Assembly (NCBI RefSeq): GCF_018130465.1
Contig: NZ_JAFCKJ010000011.1
Coordinates: 124,001 to 188,000 of the forward strand
Reading direction: 5' to 3'
DNA length: 64,000 nt
Source: Bradyrhizobium canariense
GTDB taxonomy: Bacteria > Pseudomonadota > Alphaproteobacteria > Rhizobiales > Xanthobacteraceae
The notes under the pieces are model-generated. The model made no database searches. It saw only the letters and a list, made by a program, of their open reading frames with translations, and had not been told where the DNA came from. Below, piece after piece: positions 45,280-54,434 of this stretch (the first letter of the stretch is position 1; each line of letters opens with the position of its first letter). The translations under genes were made by a program, and so were the position numbers.

Positions 45280-47378
45280 TGCCCGATCTTTTGCTGGAAC
45301 TGTTCTCCGAAGAAATCCCCGCGCGCATGCAGGCCAAGGCGGCGGACGATCTGCGCCGCATGGTCACCGACAAGCTCGTCGCCGAAGGACTCGTCTACGA
45401 AGGCGCAAAGGCGTTCGCGACGCCGCGCCGCCTTGCGCTGACCGTGCACGGCATCCCCGCGCGCCAGCCCGATCTGAAGACCGAACGCCGCGGCCCAAAA
45501 ATCGGCGCGGCCGATGCGGCCGTGCAGGGATTCCTGAAAGCGACGGGTTTGACGTCGCTGGATGAGGCCAAGATCCAGCGCGACCCCAAGGGCGACTTCT
45601 ACATCGCGCTGATCGAGAAGCCCGGCCGCGATGCGATCGACGTGCTCGCGGAAATCCTGCCCGTGATCATCCGTACCTTCCCCTGGCCGAAATCGATGCG
45701 CTGGGGCGCGCGCTCCGGAAAACCGGGATCGCTGAGCTGGGTGCGCCCGCTGCACGCGATCACCGCGACGTTCGGGCCCGAGACCGAAGAGCCCGATGTC
45801 GTAAAATTCTCGGTGGATGGCATCGAGACCGGCCAGACCACCTACGGCCATCGCTTCATGGCACCTGGCGCGATTTCCGTGCGCCGCTTCGAGGACTACG
45901 AAGCGAAGCTGAAGGCGGCCAAGGTCATCCTCGATCCGCAGGCGCGCAAGGACATCATCTTTGCCGACGCCAAGCAGCTGACGTTCGCGCAAGGGTTCGA
46001 ACTGGTCGAGGACCAGGCGCTGCTGGACGAGGTGTCCGGCCTGGTCGAATGGCCGGTCGTCATGATGGGATCGTTCGAAGCGGAATATCTCGCGATCCCG
46101 GAAGAAGTGATCCGCGCCACCATCCGCAACAACCAGAAATGCTTCGTCGTCAGGGATTCCAAGACCGGCAAGCTGACCAACAAATTCGTCCTCACTGCCA
46201 ACATCGAGGCACCGGACGGCGGCAAGACCATCGTCGCCGGCAACGAGCGCGTGATCCGGCCGCGCTTGTCGGATGCGAAGTTCTTCTATGAGACGGACCT
46301 GAAGACTAGGCTCGAGGATCGCCTGCCGAAGTTCGAGCAGATCGTGTTCCACGAGAAGCTCGGCACCCAGGCCGCGCGCATCAAGCGGATCGAGCGTCTG
46401 GCCGCCGAGATCGCGCCGCTGGTCGGTGCCGATGTCGCCAAGGCGACGCGCGCCGCGCACCTGGCCAAGGCGGATTTGCTGACGGAAGTCGTCGGCGAAT
46501 TTCCCGAGGTGCAGGGCCTGATGGGAAAGTACTACGCGCTGGCCCAAGGCGAGGACGCCTCCGTCGCCGCCGCCTGCGAGGAGCACTACAAGCCGCAAGG
46601 CCCCGCTGATCGTGTGCCGACCGATCCGGTCAGTGTTGCGGTGGCGCTCGCCGACAAGCTCGACACGCTCGTTGGCTTTTGGGCCATCGATGAGAAGCCG
46701 ACCGGAAGCAAGGACCCGTATGCGCTGCGCCGTGCGGCGCTGGGTGTCATCAGGCTGATCGCCGAGAACGCACTGCGTCTGTCGCTCATGAAGATGGCAG
46801 CGTCAGCACTCGCCGGCTTGTCCTTGAAGCCTGCCGATGCGCAGAAGCTTCCGAGCGACCTGCTCGCTTTCTTCGCCGACCGCCTGAAAGTCCAACTCCG
46901 CGAGCAGGGCGCGCGGCATGATCTCGTCGACGCCGTGTTCGCGCTCGGCGGTCAGGACGATCTCTTGATGATCGTTCGTCGCGTCGAGGCGCTCGGCAAA
47001 TTCCTGGAGTCCGACGACGGCAAGAACCTGCTCGCCGGCATCAAGCGCGCCAGCAACATCCTCGGCATCGAGGAGAAGAAGGACAAGCGCAGCTTCGACG
47101 GCGCGCCGGATGCTGCGTTCTATGGCCTCGCCGAAGAGAAGGCGCTGGCGAAGGCGATCGGCGAGGTAACGGCGGAAGCAAGCGCTGCGGTCGCCAAGGA
47201 AGACTTTGCCGCCGCGATGAGCGCGATGGCAAAGCTGCGTCCGCCGGTCGATGCGTTCTTCGAGAAGGTGCGCGTCAACGACGACGATGCGAAGGTGCGC
47301 GAGAACCGCCTGAAGCTGCTCAACGAGATCCGCAGCGCCACGCGTGCGGTGGCGGATTTCTCGAAGATCCAGGATTGA
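45279..47378 (+). CDS. glyS: Glycyl-tRNA synthetase beta subunit
   Basis: This 699-residue subunit binds tRNA and starts [18 protein letters not shown]. It has the beta-subunit core with [32 protein letters not shown] and the HD-like stretch [19 protein letters not shown], and ends with the anticodon-binding region. Length matches the family. Its ATG overlaps the stop of glyQ. A large palindromic element begins three bases after the stop and may terminate the glyQS transcript. Confidence 0.98.
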   Translation: MPDLLLELFSEEIPARMQAKAADDLRRMVTDKLVAEGLVYEGAKAFATPRRLALTVHGIPARQPDLKTERRGPKIGAADAAVQGFLKATGLTSLDEAKIQRDPKGDFYIALIEKPGRDAIDVLAEILPVIIRTFPWPKSMRWGARSGKPGSLSWVRPLHAITATFGPETEEPDVVKFSVDGIETGQTTYGHRFMAPGAISVRRFEDYEAKLKAAKVILDPQARKDIIFADAKQLTFAQGFELVEDQALLDEVSGLVEWPVVMMGSFEAEYLAIPEEVIRATIRNNQKCFVVRDSKTGKLTNKFVLTANIEAPDGGKTIVAGNERVIRPRLSDAKFFYETDLKTRLEDRLPKFEQIVFHEKLGTQAARIKRIERLAAEIAPLVGADVAKATRAAHLAKADLLTEVVGEFPEVQGLMGKYYALAQGEDASVAAACEEHYKPQGPADRVPTDPVSVAVALADKLDTLVGFWAIDEKPTGSKDPYALRRAALGVIRLIAENALRLSLMKMAASALAGLSLKPADAQKLPSDLLAFFADRLKVQLREQGARHDLVDAVFALGGQDDLLMIVRRVEALGKFLESDDGKNLLAGIKRASNILGIEEKKDKRSFDGAPDAAFYGLAEEKALAKAIGEVTAEASAAVAKEDFAAAMSAMAKLRPPVDAFFEKVRVNDDDAKVRENRLKLLNEIRSATRAVADFSKIQD

Positions 47379-47380
47379 AC

Positions 47381-47519
47381 GCTCTCGTGCCCCGGACGCA
47401 GTGCAGCGCTTCTTAGCGGTGCGCTGCAGAGCCGGGGCCCATGCCGCCGCAAAAACGATTCTGGGTCCCGGCTCTGCGCCGCAACGCCACGCGTTGCGTC
47501 GCGTCGGGGACACGAGAGC
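47381..47519. repeat. Palindromic intergenic repeat, family G
   Basis: A 139-bp imperfect inverted repeat with the outer arms GCTCTCGTGCCCCGGACGC and GCGTCGGGGACACGAGAGC, and inner GCAGAGCCGGGGCCCA / TGGGTCCCGGCTCTGC arms. It starts three bases after the glyS stop and lies before the convergent DUF1236 gene and its terminator. Confidence 0.88.
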
Positions 47520-47538
47520 ACGCACACACTGCACAAAA

Positions 47539-47571
47539 GCCCCGCCCGGCGGGGGGAGAACCGGGCGGGGC
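47539..47571 (-). terminator. Intrinsic terminator downstream of the DUF1236 gene
   Basis: A perfect 11-bp stem GCCCCGCCCGG/CCGGGCGGGGC with an 11-base loop. On the minus strand it is followed by TTTTG, so it probably ends the DUF1236 transcript. Confidence 0.65.
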
Positions 47572-47642
47572 CTGATGTCCGACTACGCGATGCGCGCCAG
47601 CCTGATTTGACGCGCCGGACATCTAGTCGATCCTTGAAAGCG

Positions 47643-47996
47643 CTAGTCCATCACCTCGACGATGCGCCGCGAGCGCGGCTCGACCAGCACGGTCTCGCCG
47701 TTCACGACGGTGTAGCGATAGGTGGTGGCGCCGAAACGTTGCGGCACGTCATAATAGGTGACGCCGCTTTCGGGTAAGGTGGCACCGACCACCACGCGAT
47801 CCGGGATACGGAAAGCCGGCACGCGTTGTTCGACGACATAGTCGCGGAAAGCCGGCCGCTGTTCGACCGCAATGGTCGGGCTGCTGTCGACGACGACGGG
47901 CGCACGTCCCACCGTGACGCCGCTTTGCGCCTGCGCCGCAAGGGGCGAGCCGATCGCGGCCGCGAGCGCTGCAAGAGCAAGGATCCTGTTCCGCAT
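47643..47996 (-). CDS. DUF1236 exported protein
   Basis: This 117-residue protein begins with a signal peptide (MRNRILALAALAAAIGSPLAAQAQ; the cleavage site ALAAQA-type is near residue 24, given here as PLAAQAQ). The mature part has the DUF1236 phrases FRIPDRVVVGATLPESGVTYYD and YRYTVVNGETVLVEPRSRRIVEV (each shortened here to VVGATLPESGV and TVVNGETVLVEP). The family is widespread in Rhizobiales and has no known function. Start ATG 47996 with GGAG upstream. It faces a terminator at its end. Confidence 0.9.
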   Translation of the reverse strand: MRNRILALAALAAAIGSPLAAQAQSGVTVGRAPVVVDSSPTIAVEQRPAFRDYVVEQRVPAFRIPDRVVVGATLPESGVTYYDVPQRFGATTYRYTVVNGETVLVEPRSRRIVEVMD

Positions 47997-48050
47997 GGGC
48001 AACTCCTTCGAGAAGGTTTTCGGGAAGCGCCAATGGCGCGACCGGTTGCC

Positions 48051-48075
48051 AATGCATGCGTCTTCGCGATGTTCC
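48051..48075 (-). promoter_or_regulatory. Possible EcfG-type promoter of the DUF1236 gene
   Basis: On the minus strand: GGAAC-N16-CATT, one mismatch from the general stress consensus GGAAC-N16/17-CGTT. It ends 54 bp before the ATG. Chance cannot be excluded. Confidence 0.3.
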
Positions 48076-48126
48076 GGAAAACGCCTGCCGCATTCGCGGC
48101 ATTTTCGGGCAGTTTTCGCGAAGCCG

Positions 48127-48151
48127 GGAACTCGTGCGTCCCCAGTGCGTC
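48127..48151 (+). promoter_or_regulatory. Possible EcfG-type promoter of the DUF3096 gene
   Basis: GGAAC-N16-CGTC, one mismatch from GGAAC-N16/17-CGTT, ends 68 bp before the DUF3096 ATG. The divergent gene has a similar near-match, which makes both a little more interesting. Confidence 0.3.
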
Positions 48152-48219
48152 TCTACCCGCGGAACCCAGTCCGCTATGATCCCGCCGCGATTCGCCCCCA
48201 CCCCACGGAAAGAAAGTTC

Positions 48220-48375
48220 ATGCACATCACCGTCGCTCACATCTCGCCGATCCTGTCGCTGCTAGCGGGTGTGCTCATTCTGATCATGCCGCGCCTCCTC
48301 AACCTGATCGTCGCGATTTTTCTCATCATAAATGGTGCGATCGGGCTCGGATTGTTGAAGTGGCTCCATCTCTAG
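48220..48375 (+). CDS. DUF3096 small membrane protein
   Basis: A 51-residue protein with two short hydrophobic helices: ISPILSLLAGVLILIMP and LLNLIVAIFLIINGAIGL. It fits the DUF3096 family, which is common in proteobacteria and of unknown function, sometimes stress-induced. Start ATG 48220 after GGAAAGAAAGTTC. It is divergent from the DUF1236 gene. Confidence 0.85.
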   Translation: MHITVAHISPILSLLAGVLILIMPRLLNLIVAIFLIINGAIGLGLLKWLHL

Positions 48376-48471
48376 GCCTTCATTCTCCGGAACTCTTCGA
48401 CTTGCGCCGACCTGCCCAAAGTGGTGTAAGGCGCGCAATTACCCATTCCTCTCGCAGGTTGTGTGCAAGCT

Positions 48472-51426
48472 ATGGCCAAAGCCGCCTCGAAAATACCAGC
48501 GAAATCAAAGTCCTCCGCCAAGGCGAAAGCCGCGCCGGCAGCTCGCAAGGCCCTTGCCAAGAGCGCCCCGAAGCCGGCGGTCAAGGCCGCTGCCAAGGTC
48601 GCTGCGAAAGCCGCTGCCAAGCCGGCTGTGAAGCCTGCCGCCAAGGCCGTTTCAAAGGCACCGACCAAGCCGGTTGCGCCGAAGGCCGCCGTGAAGCCGG
48701 CACCGAGCAAGGCTGCGCCAACCAAGGTCGCGCCTGTTACGGCCAAGGCCGGCAAGTGGGTGTTCACGTTCGGCGACGGCAAGGCCGAGGGCAAAGCGGA
48801 GATGCGCGACCTGCTCGGCGGCAAGGGCGCCAACCTCGCCGAGATGGCCAATCTCGGCCTGCCGGTGCCTCCGGGCTTCACCATCCCGACCTCGGTCTGC
48901 ACCTATTTCTACGCGCACGACAAATCCTACCCGAAGGAATTGCAGTCGCAGGTTGAGAAGGCGCTCGACCATGTCGGCAAGTTGACCGGCAAGATCTTTG
49001 GCGATTCCAGGAACCCGCTGCTCGTCTCCGTGCGCTCCGGCGGCCGCGCCTCGATGCCGGGCATGATGGACACGGTGCTCAATCTCGGCCTCAACGACGA
49101 GACCGTGGAAGCGCTGTCGGAACTGTCGGGCGATCGCCGCTTCGCCTATGACAGCTATCGCCGCTTCATCACCATGTATTCGGATGTGGTGCTCGGCTTC
49201 GAGCATCATCATTTCGAGGAAATCCTCGACACCTTCAAGGACAGCCAGGGCTACACGCTCGACACCGATCTCACCGCCGACGACTGGGTCGATCTGGTCG
49301 GCAAGTACAAGGACGCGGTCGCGCGCGAAACCGGCAAGGATTTTCCGCAGAATCCGCACGACCAGCTCTGGGGCGCGATTGGCGCGGTGTTTTCATCCTG
49401 GATGAACGCGCGCGCGGTGACCTATCGCAGGCTGCACGACATTCCGGAATCCTGGGGCACGGCGGTCAACGTGCAGGCCATGGTGTTCGGCAACATGGGC
49501 GAGACCTCGGCGACCGGCGTTGCCTTCACGCGCAATCCCTCGACCGGCGAGAGCAAGCTCTACGGTGAGTTCCTGATCAACGCGCAAGGCGAGGACGTGG
49601 TCGCGGGCATCCGCACGCCGCAGGACATCACCGAGGAAGCGCGGAAGGACTCGGGCTCCGACAAGGCGTCGATGGAAGCGGCGATGCCGGAGGCCTTCAA
49701 GGAGCTGACGCGGATCTACACGCTGCTCGAGAAGCACTACCGCGACATGCAGGACATGGAGTTCACAGTCGAGCAGGGCAAGCTCTGGATGCTCCAGACC
49801 CGCGGCGGTAAGCGCACCGCGAAAGCGGCGCTGCGCATCGCGGTCGAACTCGCCAATGAGGGCCTGATCACCAAGAAGGAAGCGGTGACGCGGATCGACC
49901 CCGCCTCGCTCGACCAGCTGCTGCATCCGACCATCGACCCCAACGCCAAGCGCGACGTGATCGCGACCGGCCTGCCGGCCTCGCCGGGTGCGGCCTCCGG
50001 CGAGATCGTGTTCTCCTCGGACGAAGCGGCCAAGCTTCAGGCCGACGGTCGCAAGGTGATTCTGGTCCGGATCGAGACCAGCCCCGAAGACATCCACGGC
50101 ATGCACGCCGCCGAAGGCATTTTGACCACCCGCGGCGGCATGACCTCGCATGCTGCGGTGGTCGCGCGCGGCATGGGCAAGCCCTGCGTCTCCGGCTGCG
50201 GCACCATCCGCGTCGATTACGGCCGCGGCACCATGAGCATCGGCTCGCGCACCTTCAAGACCGGCGACGTCATCACCATCGACGGCTCGCTCGGCCAGGT
50301 GCTCGCCGGCCGCATGCCGATGATCGAGCCCGAGTTGTCCGGCGAGTTCGGCACGCTGATGACGTGGGCCGACCAGGTCCGCAAGATCGGCGTGCGCGTC
50401 AACGCGGACACGCCGGAGGACGCGCACACCGCGATCAAGTTCGGCGCGGAAGGCATCGGCCTCTGCCGTACCGAGCACATGTTCTTCGAGGAGACGCGCA
50501 TCCGCACGGTGCGCGAGATGATCCTCTCCGAGGACGAGCAGTCGCGCCGCGCCGCGCTGGCAAAACTGCTGCCGATGCAGCGCGCCGACTTCGTCGAGCT
50601 GTTCGAGATCATGAAGGGCCTGCCCGTCACGATCCGTTTGCTCGATCCGCCGCTGCACGAGTTCCTGCCGCACACCCATGCCGAGGTCGAGGAAGTGGCG
50701 CGCGCCATGAACACCGACCCGCGGCGTCTGGCCGACCGCGCGCGCGAGCTGTCGGAGTTCAATCCGATGCTCGGCTTCCGCGGCTGCCGTATCGCGATCG
50801 CCTATCCCGAAATCGCCGAGATGCAGGCGCGCGCGATCTTCGAAGCCGCGGTCGAGGCCGAGAAGCGCACCGGCAAGGCCGTCGGCCTCGAGGTGATGGT
50901 GCCGCTGATCGCCACCAAGATGGAGCTCGACCTCGTCAAGGCGCGGATTGATGCCACCGCGAAGGCGGTGATGCGCGACACCAACACCAAGCTTACCTAT
51001 CAGGTCGGCACCATGATTGAGCTGCCGCGCGCCTGCCTGCTCGCGGCCGAGATTGCAGAGAGTGCCGAGTTCTTCTCGTTCGGTACCAACGACCTCACGC
51101 AGACGACGTACGGCATCAGCCGTGACGATGCCGCGAGCTTCCTCGGGACCTACGTGTCCAAGGGCATCCTGCCGATCGATCCCTTCGTCGCGCTCGACCA
51201 GGAAGGCGTCGGCGAGCTCGTCAAGATCGGCGTCGCACGCGGGCGCAAGACGCGTGCCTCGCTCAAGGTCGGCATCTGCGGCGAGCACGGCGGCGATCCC
51301 GCCTCCGTCGCCTTCTGCCACAATATCGGGCTCGACTACGTGTCGTGCTCGCCCTACCGCGTGCCGATCGCGCGCCTGGCAGCGGCGCAGGCCGCGCTCG
51401 GCAAGGCCGTGGCGAGCCAGGCGTAA
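48472..51426 (+). CDS. ppdK: Pyruvate, phosphate dikinase with histone-H1-like N-terminal extension
   Basis: This 984-residue enzyme interconverts pyruvate + ATP + Pi and PEP + AMP + PPi. Residues 1-94 are a Lys/Ala/Pro-rich tail with about 22 Lys and 36 Ala and no acidic or aromatic residue. The normal PPDK begins near KWVFTFGDG, followed by LLGGKGANLAEMANLGLPVP. The phospho-histidine is in LTTRGGMTSHAAVVARG, and the C-terminal PEP domain has SFGTNDLTQTTYGISRDD. The function of the tail is unknown. It is not a signal peptide. ATG 48472 is chosen; a GTG at 48463 is in frame. Confidence 0.97.
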   Translation: MAKAASKIPAKSKSSAKAKAAPAARKALAKSAPKPAVKAAAKVAAKAAAKPAVKPAAKAVSKAPTKPVAPKAAVKPAPSKAAPTKVAPVTAKAGKWVFTFGDGKAEGKAEMRDLLGGKGANLAEMANLGLPVPPGFTIPTSVCTYFYAHDKSYPKELQSQVEKALDHVGKLTGKIFGDSRNPLLVSVRSGGRASMPGMMDTVLNLGLNDETVEALSELSGDRRFAYDSYRRFITMYSDVVLGFEHHHFEEILDTFKDSQGYTLDTDLTADDWVDLVGKYKDAVARETGKDFPQNPHDQLWGAIGAVFSSWMNARAVTYRRLHDIPESWGTAVNVQAMVFGNMGETSATGVAFTRNPSTGESKLYGEFLINAQGEDVVAGIRTPQDITEEARKDSGSDKASMEAAMPEAFKELTRIYTLLEKHYRDMQDMEFTVEQGKLWMLQTRGGKRTAKAALRIAVELANEGLITKKEAVTRIDPASLDQLLHPTIDPNAKRDVIATGLPASPGAASGEIVFSSDEAAKLQADGRKVILVRIETSPEDIHGMHAAEGILTTRGGMTSHAAVVARGMGKPCVSGCGTIRVDYGRGTMSIGSRTFKTGDVITIDGSLGQVLAGRMPMIEPELSGEFGTLMTWADQVRKIGVRVNADTPEDAHTAIKFGAEGIGLCRTEHMFFEETRIRTVREMILSEDEQSRRAALAKLLPMQRADFVELFEIMKGLPVTIRLLDPPLHEFLPHTHAEVEEVARAMNTDPRRLADRARELSEFNPMLGFRGCRIAIAYPEIAEMQARAIFEAAVEAEKRTGKAVGLEVMVPLIATKMELDLVKARIDATAKAVMRDTNTKLTYQVGTMIELPRACLLAAEIAESAEFFSFGTNDLTQTTYGISRDDAASFLGTYVSKGILPIDPFVALDQEGVGELVKIGVARGRKTRASLKVGICGEHGGDPASVAFCHNIGLDYVSCSPYRVPIARLAAAQAALGKAVASQA

Positions 51427-51451
51427 GCGACGAGTTGAAATGTTGAGAGCG

Positions 51452-51482
51452 AAAGAGGCGGGGCAAAACCCCGCCTCTTTTC
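51452..51482 (+). terminator. Intrinsic terminator of ppdK
   Basis: A perfect 12-bp stem AAAGAGGCGGGG/CCCCGCCTCTTT with a five-base loop CAAAA, ending in a T-tract, 25 bases after the stop codon. Confidence 0.9.
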
Positions 51483-51567
51483 ATTTGGGGCGACGCTCTT
51501 TCCACACCGTCATGGCTTCGCCGCGCTCGCAATGACGAGATCGTTGCACGCGATCACCACACACTCA

Positions 51568-51673
51568 CTGTCATCGCCCGGCTTGACCGGGCGATCCAGT
51601 GCGCCGAGACAGCAATGATAGAAGCAAGAAGCCGCGGCGCACGAGATGCCCCGATCAAGTCGGGGCATGACAG
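51568..51673. repeat. Palindromic intergenic repeat, family H (imperfect copy)
   Basis: Within the 534-bp gap between ppdK and the cell wall hydrolase gene: arms CTGTCATCGCCCGGC... and ...GGGGCATGACAG, with inner GCCCGGCTTGACCGGGC and GCCCCGATCAAGTCGGGGC hairpins. Near 51512-51535 is also a partial family E fragment. The rest of the gap (51674-51960) holds no gene I can support. Confidence 0.75.
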
Positions 51674-51960
51674 CGGTGATGTGGAAGCGCATCGCGCAAC
51701 ACCGGGAACTCATCGCCCGTCCCGTAATGATACGTGGGCGCAAGAGTTCCTTCACCATTCGCGTTGACCAATTGTTTACCCCGTCGCGTCAGGGCGCATT
51801 TACCAACGCGCATCATCACCCCGTGAAAACACCTGCGATTGCTTGCGTGTGCCGCATGCGCAACGCCGATTAACGCCCCGGCAACCTAAATTAGATACTC
51901 ACGATAAAGATCGAATTGCACGGATGCACTGCGGCTCGATTTTTCTAGCGTAAGCGTAGC

Positions 51961-53427
51961 GTGAGCGTATCGATGTTTTTGTTGCGTAACCATCCGAAGG
52001 GCGCGCGGTTCGCGTCCTTCGGCATCGGTCTCTGCATCTTCGCATTGATGCCGAGAGAGACCGGCTATCAGGACATTGCCTCGCTGCTGGCGCGCCAACC
52101 CGGCGTCGCGGAGCGCTGGCAGAAGCAGGTGTTCTCTGCTGCGTCCTCCATACAGCTCGCCACCTACAGTTTTTCCCGGCCGATCGGCACTTCGGCTCCG
52201 CAGAGCGCGATGGTTCGCCTCGCGAGCCTCGACGGCCGCGACGTCACGGGCGCGATCAGCCGCAATCCGGCGCTTCAGGCGCCGCCGCGCTACCAGGCCG
52301 CCGATTTTCCCAAGGTCGATCGCTCCATGAAGGGTGATCGCCTCGCAACGATCACACCGCCGCAGGCTCCCGAAGCGGGCGCGCCGACGGCAGCGCCCGC
52401 GCAGGAAGATCCCGCGACGTCGAACAGCTCGGTGTTCGGCGCCAAGACCGTCGCGCTGCCACAGGCGATGTCGCCGGAGTCCGCGGCCGCGCTCGATCCC
52501 GAACTCGCGGAAGCGCTGCGCGCGCCGCCGCTGCCGCAATACACCAATGCGCCACAAGCCAGTGATGCTGCGCGCTCGCTCGCGCTCCAACCGCTCGAAG
52601 CGCTGAAGCAGGCGACCATTCCGGCTGCACCGCCGCGCGATCCATTCCGCGTCAAGACCTCGAACCTGTTCTTCGGCAGCTCCTCGCTCGGCGGCAATGT
52701 CGAGAGCATCGAGAGCTGGCAGCCCGGTGCCGAGCCGCTGATCGTGATGCCCGACCCCGACATGAAGGTGACGGCCTCGCTGTCGCCGCCGACGGAAGAG
52801 ATTGCGAAGGATATCGAGAGCGGCGAGAGCGTCGCGCCGAAGGGCGAAGTCAACGTCGACAACCAGCGCGCCAGATCGCCGGCGGAGCGGCTCGCACTCG
52901 ACGACAAGTCGCGCGCGAAGTCTGAAAAATGCCTCGCAGAAGCCGTCTATTTCGAGTCCCGCGGCGAGGCCGTGCGCGGACAGATGGCGGTTGCGCAGGT
53001 GGTGATGAACCGCGTGTTCTCCGGCAAATATCCGGACACCGTGTGCGGCGCGGTCTATCAGAACAAGCACCGCCATCTCGCCTGCCAGTTCACCTTCGCC
53101 TGCGACAACAATGCCGACGTGATCCGCGAGCCCGAGATGTGGGAGCGTGCGAAAAAGATTTCGAAGGCCATGCTCGACGGCCAGATCTGGCTGCCCGAGG
53201 TCGGCAAGTCCACGCACTACCACGCCTACTGGGTACGCCCGTCCTGGGTCGCCGAGATGAAGAAGATGTACAAGACCGGCGTGCACACCTTCTATCGCCC
53301 GCGCGCCTGGGGCGACGGCAGCGAGGAGCCGAGCTGGGGCACCCCGGCGCAGACCGCCGCGCTCTCCGCCGAGCTCACCCAGGAAGCCAAGAGCTCCGCC
53401 GAGATGGGCGCGACCGAGCGGCGGTAG
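51961..53427 (+). CDS. SleB-type cell wall hydrolase with long Pro/Ala-rich linker
   Basis: This 488-residue protein has a short hydrophobic N-terminus (FASFGIGLCIFALM), a long disordered middle (about residues 100-320, rich in Pro, Ala, Ser), and a C-terminal Hydrolase_2 (SleB) domain, with SEKCLAEAVYFESRGEAVRG, AQVVMNRVFSGKYP and HLACQFTFACD. These lytic enzymes cut peptidoglycan cross-links or glycan in the periplasm. The catalytic Glu is likely in the AEAVYFESRGE part. The start is uncertain: GTG 51961 or ATG 51973, neither with a good ribosome site. Confidence 0.88.
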   Translation: MSVSMFLLRNHPKGARFASFGIGLCIFALMPRETGYQDIASLLARQPGVAERWQKQVFSAASSIQLATYSFSRPIGTSAPQSAMVRLASLDGRDVTGAISRNPALQAPPRYQAADFPKVDRSMKGDRLATITPPQAPEAGAPTAAPAQEDPATSNSSVFGAKTVALPQAMSPESAAALDPELAEALRAPPLPQYTNAPQASDAARSLALQPLEALKQATIPAAPPRDPFRVKTSNLFFGSSSLGGNVESIESWQPGAEPLIVMPDPDMKVTASLSPPTEEIAKDIESGESVAPKGEVNVDNQRARSPAERLALDDKSRAKSEKCLAEAVYFESRGEAVRGQMAVAQVVMNRVFSGKYPDTVCGAVYQNKHRHLACQFTFACDNNADVIREPEMWERAKKISKAMLDGQIWLPEVGKSTHYHAYWVRPSWVAEMKKMYKTGVHTFYRPRAWGDGSEEPSWGTPAQTAALSAELTQEAKSSAEMGATERR

Positions 53428-53442
53428 TCGTTCACAAGAGTT

Positions 53443-53528
53443 CGTCATGCCCGGGCTTGTCCCGGGCATCCACGTTCTTTGCACCGAGTTGCAAGGCGTG
53501 GATGGCCGGGACAAGCCCGGCCATGACG
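53443..53528. repeat. Palindromic intergenic repeat, family H
   Basis: An 86-bp inverted repeat with arms CGTCATGCCCGGGCTTGTCC and GGACAAGCCCGGCCATGACG, and inner CCACG / CGTGG and CTTTGCA / TGCAAGG pairs. It lies between the convergent hydrolase and nadC genes. Confidence 0.9.
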
Positions 53529-53544
53529 GAGAGGGAAGCCCTCC

Positions 53545-54423
53545 TCACGCCTCGATATCCAGCGCGCAGTCGAAATTCGGCGCCGAATGCGTCAGCGCGC
53601 CGGATGAGGCGTAGTCGACACCGGTCGCCGCGATGGCTGCGATCGAGTCCAGGGTGACACCGCCAGATGCCTCCAGTTTGAGGCGTCCCGCGTTGAGCCC
53701 CACGGCTTCGCGCAACGTCGCAATGTCCATGTTGTCGAGCAGCACGGCGTCGGCAAGGCCGGTGTCGAGCACCTCGCGCAACTGCGGGAGCGTGTCGACC
53801 TCGATCTCGATCTTGACCAGATGGCCGGCATGGGCGCGGGCGCGCTCCAGAACGGGGCGGATGCCGCCGGCGACCGCAATGTGGTTGTCCTTGATCAGGA
53901 TCGCGTCGTCGAGGCCGAAGCGGTGATTGAAGCCGCCGCCGCAGCGTACCGCGTATTTCTCCAACGCGCGCAGCCCTGGCGTGGTTTTTCGCGTGCAGCA
54001 GATCCGCATCCTGGTGCCTTCGGTGCGCGCAACGTAGTCCGCCGTGAGCGTCGCAACGCCCGACAGGCGGCCGACGAAATTCAGCGCGGTCCGCTCCGCC
54101 GTGAGAATGGCGCGTGCCGGCCCCGAGATCGTCAGCACCTGCTGCCCGCGGGTGACGCGCGCGGCGTCGCGAACATGTGCGCGTATCTCGATGTCGGGCG
54201 AAAGCTTTTGCAGGGTGGCGAGCGCCAGCGGCAAGCCGGCGATCACGCCGGACTGCCGTGCGACCAGGATCGCTTGCGCCTTCGTTGCTTCGGGAATCGT
54301 CGCAAGCGAGGTGATGTCGCCGGCGCGGCCGAGATCCTCATCGAGCGCACGCAGCACGGCCTCGTCGACCGCGAGCGGGGAGAGAAAGGCGTCGGGATAG
54401 AGCAGAGAGATCGGGGTGATCAT
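53545..54423 (-). CDS. nadC: Nicotinate-nucleotide diphosphorylase (quinolinate phosphoribosyltransferase)
   Basis: This 292-residue enzyme joins quinolinate with PRPP to give nicotinate mononucleotide. It has [16 protein letters not shown] near the start, the [19 protein letters not shown] region, [17 protein letters not shown] with the catalytic Lys/Arg, and the end motif [21 protein letters not shown]. Length is typical. The ATG at 54423 has GGAG seven bases before it; another ATG at 54435 overlaps the nadB stop. Last gene of nadABC. Confidence 0.97.
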   Translation of the reverse strand: MITPISLLYPDAFLSPLAVDEAVLRALDEDLGRAGDITSLATIPEATKAQAILVARQSGVIAGLPLALATLQKLSPDIEIRAHVRDAARVTRGQQVLTISGPARAILTAERTALNFVGRLSGVATLTADYVARTEGTRMRICCTRKTTPGLRALEKYAVRCGGGFNHRFGLDDAILIKDNHIAVAGGIRPVLERARAHAGHLVKIEIEVDTLPQLREVLDTGLADAVLLDNMDIATLREAVGLNAGRLKLEASGGVTLDSIAAIAATGVDYASSGALTHSAPNFDCALDIEA

Positions 54424-54434
54424 GGAAAACTCCA

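Noticed and set aside
51483-51960. Possible tRNA or small RNA in the 534-bp gap
   Set aside because: I found no cloverleaf-like stems or CCA-bearing 3' end; the inverted repeats match the common intergenic element type.
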